DNA from: Chondrosia reniformis
Taxonomy: Eukaryota > Porifera > Demospongiae > Chondrillida > Chondrillidae
Reading direction: 5' to 3'
Assembly (NCBI GenBank): GCA_947172415.1
Contig: OX359189.1
Span: forward strand, 1,200,501-1,264,500
DNA length: 64,000 bases
The notes under the pieces are model-generated. The model was not told the origin of the DNA. It was given only the letters and a program-made list of their open reading frames with translations, and made no database searches. Both the position numbers and the translations under genes were made by a program. This document shows positions 1-13,000 of the stretch, in pieces (the first letter of the stretch is position 1; every line of letters starts with the position of its first letter).

Positions 1-123
1 CTGATGGAGTGGGTCTGGGAAAACTTTTCCGAGAGCAGAAACACGGGACGCTGGATTGCGATGGACCTGTTACTGCCAACATCAATAGTTTTAACAGCAA
101 ATGAAAAAACTCCCAGACCCTGA
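1..123 (+). CDS. Possible 3'-terminal exon of an upstream gene (partial)
   Basis: The frame starting at base 1 is open for 40 codons and ends at a TGA at 121-123. Its composition is protein-like (MEWVWENFSES..., several Trp residues) and it is not followed by an obvious splice donor, so it could be the tail of a plus-strand gene entering from the left. I do not recognise the family. The opposite strand of 1-72 is also open and is preceded by an acceptor-like ttggcag, so a minus-strand exon is an alternative. Short open stretches arise by chance, hence the low confidence. Confidence 0.3.
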   Translation: MMEWVWENFSESRNTGRWIAMDLLLPTSIVLTANEKTPRP

Positions 124-583
124 ATTGTCACGCCCTGGTGTAAGAGATTTATTGTGAAGCACTAAATTACGTAAATTCAACAAAAATACAGTGTGAGCGG
201 GTGTCTACCTTTCTCAAAATCATTTGCCGTTCGATAAATTCTGACACAACAGTCCAAACACTGGCCACATCTACATAAAGCAGTATCTACCATTTCGAGT
301 GTACTTTAATTCTAATTAACAATTCTGCAAAGAACCTTCATCAGATAGTTGTGGAACGAAAGAGGTTTTTGCTCTTCTTGATTCAGATATCAACTTGACC
401 AGGATGTCATTCATGTCTGCTCACTCCTTCTGTCCCTGATGGTCCAGCAGTTGTGAATCAGTTGTTTGGATAATCAAAAGTTGAATATCATTGGATATTA
501 AAAATTCTGTTGCTAGGGACGCTATTGGATAGCTTATCGCATACTAATCGAAGAGCAACGTATAAGTATTAACGAAAACGCAA
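124..583 (+). promoter_or_regulatory. Non-coding region upstream of CDK8 (presumed promoter)
   Basis: I see no coding exon here. The segment lies directly before the CDK8 start codon and should contain its promoter and 5' UTR. No TATA box or initiator could be assigned with confidence. Confidence 0.3.
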
Positions 584-3500
584 ATGTTTGGCCACAACCC
601 ATTTACTATGGTAGACATAGATTTCAAAGAAAAAATAGCCAGTAGAAGAGAGAAGGTATCAGATTTATACGATTATGAAGGCAGAAAGATAGGAAGAGGC
701 ACGTACGGCCACGTGTACAAAGCCACGCGGAAGGACGGGTATGTTGGGTGGACAAGTTCTTCGGACCACTTGAAAGGCTCGTGGTGCTGTCGTCACGCTA
801 TATCTATATACATCATTCCGCCTATGTAGTTCTAATAGTAAGGAATACGCACTGAAGCAGATTGAAGGTCCTGGATTATCGCTGTCAGCATGTAGAGAAA
901 TTGCTGTGAGTGGTTCCTATTGCTTAGCAGTGACTAGAGAGATTAACCACTAGTAGGTTGCCTAGTAGCATCGTGCATTAGGCGTTGTGACAGATGTTCC
1001 TGTTTGTGAACGTATAATTTGATAAGATAGTGTTGACCCACACATGGAGGTGTGTGCAATATCAATTATCAGGCACGTTGCATATCTAACGAGATAACAA
1101 CTGTAATTTCTAATACTGAACCTGGGAGAGAATGGACTTACTTCTTTAATATCCTCCATGGAACAGGATAATTGTATTTGGAAATCTCCAGTGACACCAG
1201 AAGTGCTTATGTATATGTGTACTTTTAGTATGTACGTATAGTACCAATATATGTACGTAGGTGTCAAATACGTAGTAGCTCTGACTTTGGTCTACAATGT
1301 AATTGTATAAAGACTATGTTGTGTGTATGTATTGACCACATTTGTTACATGGTGAATGTGAATGTGTATATACAGTTACTTAACACACGGTCAGGTTTAA
1401 TGTATCAATAGCTAGGAGGTATGTGATTGCATAAGAGGACCTGAGGTGCTAGTGTGTGATTGCATAAGAGGACCTGAGGTGCTAGTGTGTGATTGCATAA
1501 GAGGACCTGAGGTGCTAGTGTGTGATTGCATAAGAGGACCTGAGATGCTAGTGTGTGATTACATAAGAGGACCTGAGATGCTAGTGTGTGATTGCATAAG
1601 AGGACCTGAGATGCTAGTGTGTGATTGCATAAGAGGACCTGAGATGCTAGTGTGTGATTGCATAAGAGGACCTGAGGTGCTAGTGTGTGATTGCATAAGA
1701 GGACCTGAGGTGCTAGTGTGTGATTGCATAAGAGGACCTGAGGTGCTAGTGTGTGATTGCATAAGAGGACCTGAGGTGCTAGTGTGAGTTGCATAAGAGG
1801 ACCTGAGGTGTTAGTGTGTGATTGCGTAAGAGGACCTGAGGTGTTAGTGTGTGATTGCATAAGAGGACCTGAGATGCTAGTGTGTGATTGCGTAAGAGGA
1901 CCTGAGGTGCTAGTGTGAGTTGCATAGTGATAATGCAGCCATTTTCCATTCCCTAATTCTTTTCAGTGTGTGTTGCATAGTGATAATGCAGCCATTGTCC
2001 ATTCCCTAATTCTTGTCAGTGTGTGTTATAGTGTGTAAGTGTTTAACTCAAATTACACTTATTTAAATGTATGTGTTAAATAAGTGGTCATTAGGTACAT
2101 CTGATTCCCACTCTCAGCTGTTACGTGAACTGAGACATGTCAATGTCATCAGGCTCCAGCGTGTCTTCTTATCACATGTGGATCGCAAAGTGTGGCTGCT
2201 TTTAGACTATGCAGAGCATGATCTATGGGTTAGTTGCTATATCTGTTGGTTGCCATAGTGATGATCACATGCAGGGAGAGTTGTATATCATGATACTAAT
2301 AGTCCTAGTTCAATAGCTAAACTATTGGTGTCACTGTATATTATTGTTATGGTTTTGTAAGCACTCTTTCTGCATGCTACACTAACACCTATATTGTCTC
2401 GTTTGTGGTTCATCTTACCCAACTTGACTAAATTTCACATTGGGAAATTGTAAACCTTTTAGAAGGAAAATGATATAATCATAAAATGCACTAATAAGAA
2501 TTTCCTCCAAATGACTTTCAAAAGATTTAGAATGAGATTATACTGTACTCATAGTTGTAGAACACTGTGTCCAATTTCCTCATGACCTCAGACTATCAAG
2601 TTGTTGTTTATTCAGACACAGCTTATTGTTCTTGTAGCACATCATTAAGTACCACAGAACCGCTAAAGCTAACAAGAAACCGGTTCCTGTGCCAAAGAAT
2701 ATGGTAAAATCACTGCTGTACCAGATCTTGGATGGAATACACTTCCTTCACACTAACTGGGTACTTCACCGAGATTTGGTATGTCATAGTATATATCAGT
2801 TTCCATTCCAAATTTAAATATCTAAATTGGATTCTAGTTATCAGTCAAGAATTAGGCTAGTTAGTTACTATTTGGAACTAGGTTTGTTACAAGAATATGT
2901 ATTTTAGAGTATGTGTCGCCCTGTTTTGTACATAGATATTTGATATATAATTGTAGCAATCTACGTCTTGTAGTTAAGTGTTTAAAAATACCACACATGT
3001 CACAGGTTGCCTTTGTTGCCATAGAAACCAGCCAACATATTAGTTATGGGGGAAGGACCTGAAAGAGGACGAGTGAAAATAGGTGAGACATAGTGATCTC
3101 ATGCATATCACATGACTGCAAACTACTACAGAGAAGGAATGATAACACCATTTTTGGGAAGTCATATTACTTGTTATTATTGGCACCCCTTTACATGGTG
3201 GCTACTGATTAGATGATTTAAGACATTCAGTAGAGCCTGAATAAGATAACCTTTGCACCCTGCTGCCATAGTGTTACGGAATCGCAATAGTGACCTCCCT
3301 ACCCAGGTGACCTCCCTATTCAGGTGACCTCCCCGCCCAGGTGACCTCCCTACCCAGGTGACCTCCCCGCCCAGGTGACCTCCCTACCCAGGTGACCTCC
3401 CTACCCAGGTGACCTCCCTACCAGGTGACCTCCCTACCCAGGTGACCTCCCTACCAGGTGACCTCCCTACCCAGGTGACCTCCCTACCCAGGTGACCTCC

Positions 3501-5739
3501 CCGCCCAGGTGACCTCCCCGCCCAGGTGACCTCCCCGCCCAGGTGACCTCCCCGCCCAGGTGACCTCCCCGCCCAGGTGACCTCCCCGCCCAGGTGACCT
3601 CCCCGCCCAGGTGACCTCCCCGCCCAGGTGACCTCCCCGCCCAGGTGACCTCCCTACCCAGGTGACCTCCCTACCCAGGTGACCTCCCTACCCAGGTGAC
3701 CTTCCTACCCAGGTGACCTCCCTACCCAGGTGACCTTCCTACCCAGGTGACCTCCCTACCAGGTGACCTTCCTACCCAGGTGACCTCCCTGCCCAGGTGA
3801 CCTCCCCGCCCAGGTGACCTCCCTACCCAGGTGACCTCCCTACCCAGGTGACCTCCCTACCTAGGTGACCTCCCTACCCAGGTGACCTCCCTACCTTGTG
3901 TCACTTTATCCATTTCCTTTTTTCCATTTCATCACATTAGCTGATATGGGGTTTGCTCGTCTGTTTAATGCTCCTCTGAAGCCGTTGGCCGACCTGGACC
4001 CAGTGGTGGTCACCTTTTGGTACAGAGCACCAGAGCTGCTGTTAGGGGCCAGACACTATACTAAGGCCATTGGTAAGCTCTATTGTCACATCTGTAAAGT
4101 GATAAATGAAAACCACAAGCTTTTCCCTGTAGATATTTGGGCAATTGGGTGTATATTTGCTGAACTGTTGACCTTTGAACCAATTTTCCACTGTCGGCAA
4201 GAGGATGTTGACACCAACAGTCCTTATCACTTTGATCAGCTGGACAGAATATTTACAGTTATGGGATTTCCAGCAGGTAATTGAACATGGTTACCCAGGC
4301 AACATAATCTGGTTACCTAGGTTACGGTACAGAATGCTTATCCTAGCTTGATTCCCAGCTATTTGTGTTTTGCTTAATAATGAAACAGTTGTGGTTTGAT
4401 TATCATGTTGATTATTCATGCATATCTTGATCAATCTTGAATGTCTGTGAATGGATGAGTTTTATTTTTCAAAGTGTGTAATTAAAATGTGATATGAGGG
4501 TTCCTGTATTTTTTTCGTTTTTATATGAAGAAAAAGATTGGGAAGATATAAAGAAGATGCCAGATTATGAAAACCTAAAGTCTGATTTTAACAGTCGGAA
4601 GTGAGTGCATGTACAACAGCTCCTGAGATTCTGTGGTAGCCTCAACTTATATTGTTTGATAATATTATACATAAGAGATTCATACACTTGGTGTTTACAA
4701 GTTATTTTGTTTTAATTATTAGTTATAGTACCTGCAATTTACAGCGTTACATGGAGAAGCACAAGATTAGAGCTGAATCTAGCGCATTCCACTTGGTATG
4801 GTACCTGATGTTGTATAAACAGTTTTTGGAGTACAACCATCTTGTTGTTGTTTTAAACCTGAGATAGTTAAGGATTGAGTATACAGTTCAATTTAATACC
4901 TGCTTAATGCACTTCATAGACCTTTACTCTAAAGTAGATGTAGCATGTTAGAAAATGTGGGGTGTATTATTCGTGTGTGATGCAACCAAAGAACAGTATT
5001 GCACAATAAAGTCTCTCGTGCCAGTCCCCTTCACTACAGATGTTGCCCTGTGAGGCTAGCCCCACCCCCAACATGCACCTCGGTAGATCCACCTAGATTA
5101 GTACATGTCCATGACCACCATCCCTCTGTGTTCACAGCTGCAGAGGTTTCTCACAATGGACCCTACCAAGAGGATCACCTCGGAACAAGCACTGGTGGAT
5201 CCATACTTTTTGGAGGATCCAAAACCGACAGCAGATGTATTTGATGGCTTTACCATTCCCTACCCCAAGAGAGAGTGCATCAGTGAAGATGGTGACAAAG
5301 GAGATGAAAAGAACGATGTCAAAGTATGCTGACATTATACATCCATTATTATCATCATAGCCTTGGCACGGCTCAGTGCAATTAACTCCCCTAGTTCATA
5401 TACTGTATATATTGTGTGTGAAATTGTATAGAGATTCAGGAACAAAGATTGTATTTCAGCAAATATGTTAAATTATACTTTATCAGTTGTATGTCTGTGT
5501 CTCCATAGCAACCAGGAGCCCCTCTCAATAAAACTGCAGTTAGCCAGGAATCTGAGCCCTCAGCCAAGAGAAGTAGAATCACTACAACAGCTACAACTGA
5601 CTATCATCAGTCCAGTAATGTTCAAGTCACAAGTGGTCCCACCCGAGGCTATCACCACGCCCCCACCACAACCTATGGCTCCTCGCAACAGGGCCACCAG
5701 ACCCATCACTATGGACACCAGAGACAGCCGGGATACTGA
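584..5739 (+). CDS. CDK8: Cyclin-dependent kinase 8 (Mediator kinase), complete, 11 exons
   Basis: CDK8 with cyclin C, MED12 and MED13 forms the Mediator kinase module and phosphorylates transcription factors and RNA polymerase II in the nucleus. Exons read by splice sites and phase: 584-738, 830-905, 2118-2228, 2638-2778, 3025-3082, 3941-4072, 4133-4276, 4531-4600, 4729-4795, 5138-5323, 5509-5739. They join in frame to 456 aa, against 464 in human CDK8. Visible motifs: glycine loop [10 protein letters not shown] (residues 37-46), ATP-lysine ALKQIEG, helix-C SACREIA, catalytic HRDLKPAN (about 158-165), DMG in place of DFG (182-184), which is the CDK8/19 hallmark, and [14 protein letters not shown] in the activation segment. 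The tail is Gln/His/Ser/Thr-rich and ends HQRQPGY, like vertebrate CDK8. An in-frame ATG at 608 is an alternative start closer to the human N terminus. Exons 6-11 and 8-11 recur downstream as truncated copies. Confidence 0.95.
1420..1923. repeat. 33-bp minisatellite in CDK8 intron 2
   Basis: About 15 tandem units of 33 bp (gtgtgattgcataagaggac followed by ctgaggtgctagt), with small point variants and two shortened units. Because 33 is a multiple of three, both strands are open over long stretches, but these are repeat artefacts inside an intron. Confidence 0.95.
1921..2026. repeat. Two-copy 53-bp tandem repeat in CDK8 intron 2
   Basis: The block beginning tgcatagtgataatgcagcc occurs twice, 53 bp apart, with two mismatches. 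It follows the 33-bp minisatellite directly. Confidence 0.85.
3290..3896. repeat. 17-bp minisatellite in CDK8 intron 5 (block copy 1)
   Basis: About 35 tandem units of ccaggtgacctccctac, with Tac/Cgc variants and some 16-bp units. It ends 44 bp before CDK8 exon 6. Each unit contains CAG|GTGACC, an acceptor-donor-like junction. The array also sits near the left end of the triplicated block and is present, at different lengths, in the other two copies. Confidence 0.97.
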
Positions 5740-5886
5740 GAGACACACAGGGCCAACATCACTACGTGGAACATTATTATTAATATTTTATATATAATAT
5801 TATTATTGTATTTAAATTTCTGCAGTGAAGTGTTATCAGAGAGTATATAGGGGATGGACTTGTAGTTTCAGCATGCACAGGCATCT

Positions 5887-5892
5887 AATAAA
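5887..5892 (+). terminator. CDK8 polyadenylation signal
   Basis: AATAAA lies about 150 bp after the CDK8 stop codon. It is conserved in block copy 2 (19512-19517) but missing from copy 3, where the sequence after the CDK8 stop is deleted. Confidence 0.5.
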
Positions 5893-6065
5893 GCATGTCC
5901 AACAAGTTTTTATCAATGTACCAATATTTTCCCTATCTCTCTCCATACTATATTTAATGTAATGTAGACACTGCAAGGCACTTGGTGTTCAGTACTTGTT
6001 TGGATGTACTACACTCTTAGCTAGCCTATTGTGTTTCTATGGTAATACAATATGGCGACTGCATG

Positions 6066-6158
6066 ATGTCAAAAGGTAAAAAGTCTGCAGGAAAATCACT
6101 GCCAAGTGCTGTAGATGGAAACTGGGAGTAGCTTTTAGCCGATGATACTCTGTACAAG
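6066..6158 (+). pseudogene. Relic of SPAG17 exon 1 with a premature stop (block copy 1)
   Basis: This 93-bp stretch matches SPAG17 exon 1 at 40631-40723, including the flanking tttctatggtaatacaatat leader and the donor after TACAAG. It reads [11 protein letters not shown]... but the codon after NWE is TAG instead of AAG (6129-6131). It lies just downstream of CDK8, before the death-fold gene. It is a dead duplicate of the SPAG17 5' end and older than the triplication, because block copy 2 carries it with the same stop. Confidence 0.85.
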
Positions 6159-7096
6159 GTTTGTGTAAGTAGATTATCCATATTTAAAATTCTGATTTTA
6201 TTGAAGTAATATCAGAGATCTACTAATGGTAGTATAGGATATTACCAATTAGGTTGACATGGTAGCTTATTTAATGTACACATATATACGTACAAGACAT
6301 GAACAGAGATGTCAGTCTATACAACATAATGTATACCATTTTGGATAGTGCATGGCCCTAGCATGCATCAATCTGCCCAGATGCACTTTAAAAGCTAACC
6401 AATACACCAGGTGACCTTCAAATACACATGCTAAAATACTGGAGATCGGGTATTTATACATATGTATACCAATATATTGGCTGATGATTGGTGGACTGGC
6501 AGTCTCTTGTGATTGTGTGATGACAGAGTGATGACAGAGTGATGACAATGGACAGTCTAACCTATATAGTCTTGTATACTGCACAATAATCACATCATCT
6601 GATTGATCATATATATGTCTGTAAATTACAGATTGTTCAACATCTCTTGTATATAATAATTCAACAGTCCCCTAACGATCGGTTATACAGTAAGGACTTT
6701 TGCTTTGAATCAAATTTTAATGATATACCATATTAATCACCCATACATTGGTGGCATATAATCTTGGATGTATATTTACATTGAAACAGCCTGATCTTAA
6801 AATAATATTGTGCTATTATTAGACTTGTGATGTAATAAAGGAATTTTAGGACATTGCCTTATATAGACGCTGAACATGGCTGTCGGGGCGAAAAGAGGGC
6901 GTTCTAGTCTCTCGATCTAGCACGTGGACTATAGCAAGTGAAGCCGAACTAGTTAATTATAAACAGAAAGGGTGATTGAAGCATTATTCGTTTGGAATCT
7001 TAGACGTGATACCCATTGAAATCCTTATTCTCTTCCGTAAATCTAATATTTCTGAGTTGCCGTGCAAGTGTTTGGTTTAATTTTGATAAAGATAGC
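6159..7096. other. Intergenic region between CDK8 and the first death-fold gene
   Basis: No coding exon is supported. The sequence recurs nearly unchanged in the other two block copies (19785-20735 and 31745-32677). It should contain the promoter and 5' UTR of the death-fold gene. A short frame starting at an ATG at about 6876 ends after 14 codons. Confidence 0.5.
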
Positions 7097-10000
7097 ATGA
7101 ACAGAGAATCAAGAGTCAGAGGTAATGTACGCATTGAAATGTGTTATGATATTTTGAAGATACAGTATTTATAGTTGAGATTTCTCTCCCTTTCTGTAGA
7201 CTATCCAAACTTTGAATCTAAACTGAGAACACATGTGCATTTAAAAGATTTATATAACTGGAAAGTGGTGTTGGCCCATCTTGGAATACCACTTAAGAAA
7301 TGTCATACAGCACTCCGTAATAACTTTGGTGATTCTAATGCAGCCTTTTTTGAGTGTCTTCTCCACTGGGTCCACTTGAATGTGAAGGATACTAAAGGTA
7401 CATGGAGTGAGCTATTTGATGCTCTGAGAAAAGGAGAAGAAGTAGGAGCAGCTGTAGACTTGGAAGAGGATATCTTTAGTTCTCTCTCACAAACTGGTTA
7501 GTTTTACAAGTATTCACTAGTCTTAGGGCTGATGTTTTTTAATTCCTCTCAATTTCTCTGCTTTCACATTGTCCTATGATAATTGTAAATGATGTGCTGT
7601 CACTGTATGCTGTCCTATTCTCTTTTTATATTTCAATTCCTGTTTTTGCTAAGTGATCTGTATAATACAATATCTATATTTCATAAGAGTGATTGACATG
7701 ACACTCAAGGTAGTTCTTTTGTCAGTTATTAAGTTACATAAGCTGTTATTACATGTATCATTTTTAATTCAATAATGTAGTTCTGCAAGGGGGGCTGTAA
7801 CTACGGTTGATGGAGACTCAGACAGCAGTTACTCAGATAGAGATTCAAGGTAACATATAATCAACAAGCAGAGAAGACACTGGCCATCCCTACTTCTAAT
7901 TACATTTTTAAATGTTTAAATTAGATTGCTAATGTTGCTAGTTCCAATTTTAGGTAGTTTGAAAGTATAATCATCATCTTTAAATCCTTTCTATAGTGGC
8001 CTTCTCGATGAGACAAAACATATGGCTGTGCTCAAGAAGTACATAGTTGACAAGGTCCCTCATAAGTGGAAGAACATAGCTACTGAACTTGGATTTGACT
8101 TCACTAAAGTGCAGGCTATAGAGGCTGATTCTGCAAGGAATAGTGATCGACTGTTGACTGTCTTTGGTTTGTGGTTAAGGAAAGAAAGAGGAACTGGAAA
8201 GAAGGAGAGAACACTTCAAATACTCCATGAGGCACTAGACAATTGTGACTGCACGCCTGAATCAGAGGACCTATCACAACATTTTGGGATTAGTAAGTCT
8301 AGGCTAGAAAAAATCTTTCTTTTAAGGATAAACTCTAAATGTTAATGTTCCCTATTTTGATGTATCCTGTACTATATATTATAGGGCCTCTGACTCACAA
8401 CATTTTTTAATTCAATATACAGTGGCATAGGAAGTGGTCCAGTTGGTCTGGGTTTAGCAAGACCACATTTTACTACTCAACAAACATTTAAGTCTTTTAA
8501 CTTCCTCTAGGTCAGCACTAGGCAGAAACTTCAGCTGAGGTCAAACCAAGTATTTGTTCCCTATAGTGCATTGGACGGAAGTAGCTAACAGTGACTTAAG
8601 TGCTCTGTCTGCAACTTCACAGATTTATGAATTGTCTTAAACAATTTAAAGTATAATTGACAAAGATGATCCATTTGAATTCATCGGACATCTGTCCTTG
8701 GAACACCAAATAGTTACTTGCAACACTGTGTCATTTAAGTATATCATCATCATTAAACTCTGGGTATTACTCCTGCCCACTCATGTCCCCTGAGGAGCAC
8801 AATGAGCTTAATGGGCGGAACCGAAGTTCGCTTGATGGGAACCAGAGTCTCCCCCTAGCCAAAAGTGTGCCTGACCACTAATATGGAATATTCCATATAA
8901 GTGGTCAGCCACACTTTTGGCTGTACCCCTTATCTGCTGATAAGGAAACCACAAGCTTTTTGCTTCTGGGAGTACTTATTAGCAGACTAGCCACTCAAAC
9001 TTCCATCGTATGCCATACTGATGAGTCCTAATAAGGACGAAACAGCTGTCTATGGCTCGACCATCTTTTTGAGTGGCTAGGGGGAGACTCTGGTTCCCAT
9101 CAAGTGAACTTCGGTTCCGCCCATTAGCTCATTGTGCTCCTCAGGAGACACAAGTGGGCAGGGATTATATCCAGAGTTCAATAATGATGATATCAATGCT
9201 TTAAGATCGGCTTTAGATCTTGAAGTTCCCCTATTTTTTCCATTTAAGTATATTTGTCTATTGTTACTGTACTAATTAACCTGTAGGTCTTACAACTGCT
9301 GAGGAACCACAGAGCATTGAGACATCAACTAACCCAACACATACACAGCATGGTTCTGATAAGCCTATTAACAGTCAAGAACACAGTGAAGAGGTATATC
9401 AAATACCATATGCATACATATTTTTGTGGGACATATATTTTGCGAATGCCCTGTAGCAGCCTTAATTGGCAGGCGGTCCAGCTAGTTGTTATAATTGTCA
9501 CACAAAATATTCAGGGTGTAGTTTATGTACATTTTTTATGAGCTTACTAAAAGGTTGACACAATGCTGCACAACCTCATATACGTCATATAAATGACTTG
9601 CATAATATTGAAACATTTTAAAGTTTAATTTATTAAACAACTCTATATAATTTTAAAAATTGGGACTTTAAGATCTACGTACGTATATATATAACTTATG
9701 AATATATACGTACATACGTACATTTAATTCTGGATTTACCCGACCCACTCATGACTCAATTGACATAAACTAGAGTCTCCCCTTTGTTACTCAAAAGGAT
9801 GGTAGAGCCACAGTTGTTTTGTTTTTAAGACTCATTAGGATATGATGGAAATATGAAAACGAGATACTCAACGTGTGTCTGAGTCAGTGACCACTAAATA
9901 TTGAATAATATGCAGTTTTATGATCAGCTACATAATTTGTAGATCTTAAAGTCTCCTATTTTTCCAATAACTACATACTATATGATATGAAATAGGGTAG

Positions 10001-13000
10001 ACTGGTAATAATACTTTATCTCCATTTGCATGCTATTGATTGCAATGTACGTATACGTATGTAGTTTCAGACTATAAGCCAACATCATATATAATATACC
10101 TTGTATACAGTGCACTCCGCCTAATCCGCCATCACTTTATCCGCCAAACCGCACAATCCGCTGACCTTCTCCTGCACGAATTCATTTGTATTACAAAACT
10201 ATATACGTAGATCCACCGATAACCCGTAAATCTGCCATCCACCATAGTTTTTTGACATCAATTCCGCATAATATATTGTTTACATACCACTTAATCCGCC
10301 ATCAGCCCTTTTAACATTTCTTTAGTCGTTTACATAACGCTTTAGTCGTTTACATAACACCTCAGGGTTTGCTACAGTTGTCTACCGTTATGGCGTCAAA
10401 AAGTTCAAGGACTGATTTATCTACTGCGAATAAGAAAGAAATCTGTGACTACAAGGATAAGAATACGAAGGCCACTCAAGACCAGATCACTGTCTGACTA
10501 TTTTTGTACATAGTTATATAATCTTACACATTTATGCATGTAGTATTTATACATTTTACACATTTTCAATGACAAAAGTCGTGATAAACTTGGCTTCATA
10601 TTGTATAATCCCCCATAAAATTGCCTAAACCAATTGCGGCGGATAAAGCGGAGTGCACTGTATACTGCAATACACTATATGCACATTAGAAAACCATATC
10701 TCAAAAATTTGAAATTCTTAAGGCATAATAATATAGCTAAACAAAATGAGTGACAACATTTTAATGTACGTACATATAAAACGTTATCATAATCTCTCTC
10801 TTGTCCTTAGGTCCCACCATGGTATAAAGAAGCCATAGATAAACATGGCTTTGTTATTGTAAGAGTTAATCGAAGTGTGTTCACTGGCTCATCTCGTGTG
10901 GGTAAGACCTCATTAAAGTACAACTTGCTCCACAATAAGCCAAGGAAAGTAAAGTTCAGTACTGCCTTACTTGAGGCACCAGAAGTAGCCATGATTTCAG
11001 AGGCATATGTCCCAGATGGGTCTGTTCTTTGGGAAGAAGCTAAAGATGAATTTCTTGGAGAAATGTTTTCAAATGCAGAAATCAAATCCAAAAAAAAGCT
11101 ACCAACTGTGAAACTCCCCTCAAATGAGCAACCTGTACCGGCTAGCAATTCTACAAGTGAAGAGGTTGTAGAGGAAGATGAAATTCTGTCAGATGACTCT
11201 TCACAAAAAGCAGCTGACTCATCAGATGGTGATAGAGATCTCGTGTTGCTATATCATGCACACAGATCATTTCTGGAGCGATACAAAGGCAAATCTGAAC
11301 ATGACGTTCAGCTGAAGGATGTCACATTCATCTATCTTCTAGACACAGGTGGGCAGCCATCCTTTCAGGAAGCGCTTCCAATGTTGCTGGATTTTCCCTG
11401 CAACTTTGTCCACACATTCAATGCTTCTTGCAAGCTCACAGATCCCTACATCGATACCTACTGCAGAGATGGCAAGACAGAGGAGAAATCTGAAGGGGAA
11501 AATAGCCAAACCAGTTGGGAGCTCATGCAGCAATCTCTAATGTCAGCCTATACTATGTCACTGAAGCACAAACATTATCTGAAAAAGTTTGGTGGAAATG
11601 ATCCCAAGCTGCGAATCTTCATCGTTGGTACACATCTAGGCAAGTTGAAGGATTCTCCTGATAAAGAGGAAGTGTTAATTTCTCATGATAATGTCCTTAG
11701 GCAAATCGAGTCCAAAGTATACCATACGTTCAGAAAATTTCCAAAGGTCACCTACCAAGACCACAAATCTTATTTGCTTTTAGATAGCCAATTTGAAGGT
11801 GAAGAAGATGAAATTGATCATAGCAAAAAGGCCTTGGCTGATCTTCGTCAGCAGCTTTCTGATAAGGAAGCGTGTATGGAATTGGCTGTACCAAAGTTGT
11901 GGTATTGTCTGCTACTCATTACTCGTAAAATCGAAAAGAAAATGTGGAACTATTCTGACCTGAAGATGTTTTGTATCGAAAAGTCTTACATTGATGAGGA
12001 TCATGCAGATGAGCAATTTAAAGCGATGCTTTCTCTTTTCCATTCTCTGGGATTTTATGTCTACTTCCACATGCCAGATAAAATGAGCAGCGAATCCAAT
12101 TTAGTTTGCACAGATGCCACTTTTCTATATCAGGAGATATCCAAAGTCCTTACCGTGCAATATGCAGATCAAGCTGAAAATGGGAACGTTTTTGATTTTA
12201 GGAAAACGGGAGAGATACCAGCTGAGATAGCACCAGATCTATTTAAAAATGCTCTTCATATTGACAAGAGCATTCCGCCGGCATGGCTCCTCAATGTACT
12301 CCATCATGTAGGGATAGCTGCCAAGACCTCTCAGGGTAGTAAATACCACTATTTCTTGCCCATTGTTCTCCCCAGTAGGAATGCTCTCGATTTACCACCA
12401 CAAAGAGGCACTGTAGATAATCTTAGTTTTACCATTTCCTGCAAAACCAAATTTAAACGTGTCCAGTTTTATGGCCTACCCACTGGTGTATTCCATCGTC
12501 TGGTAGTAGATATGGAAAATAGGTCCAGCACCGAGGATGCAGAAAGTTTACACACCTGGGCTAGGATCCCTGATCAAGCGAATAGTAACATTATAAAATT
12601 TAATATTGCTAATATTTACTCAGACGTTTACTTGGTTAGGAAGGTAGACCACATTGAGCTAGTATTGCTCTGTAAGAGTTACCGCTCACTTGATGTTCAT
12701 GAGCTCAATATGCTCTGCACTGCAATTAAATGCGAAATGAATAAGCGAATTGAGTATGTTTTGGAAAGCCTCTTTGGGAAGGATCTCAGCCAAGTTACCC
12801 TCAAGACGGGAGTGCTATGTACTCGTAAATCTTGCCAGTCTGAGAAGAGGGAGCATTTGTTACTTCTGACTGACCCGATTGCTGGCAGTTGTACCAAGAA
12901 TAATGAACAAGATAAGCTCCAACCAAGACAGTCTATTTGGATGGAGAAGGTAATGATAAAGTATCTATGGCCAGTAATCACTGTTAGCACACAGTATATT

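Noticed and set aside
1405..1860. Open frames on both strands reading 11-aa repeats
   Set aside because: They lie wholly inside the 33-bp minisatellite of CDK8 intron 2, a unit length divisible by three.
3290..3896. CRISPR array
   Set aside because: The units are directly adjacent 17-mers with no unique spacers, in a eukaryotic intron.
5465..5797. 110-codon frame over the last CDK8 exon
   Set aside because: It is in the wrong frame. The spliced CDK8 frame from 5509 gives the conserved His/Gln-rich tail ending at the TGA at 5737-5739.
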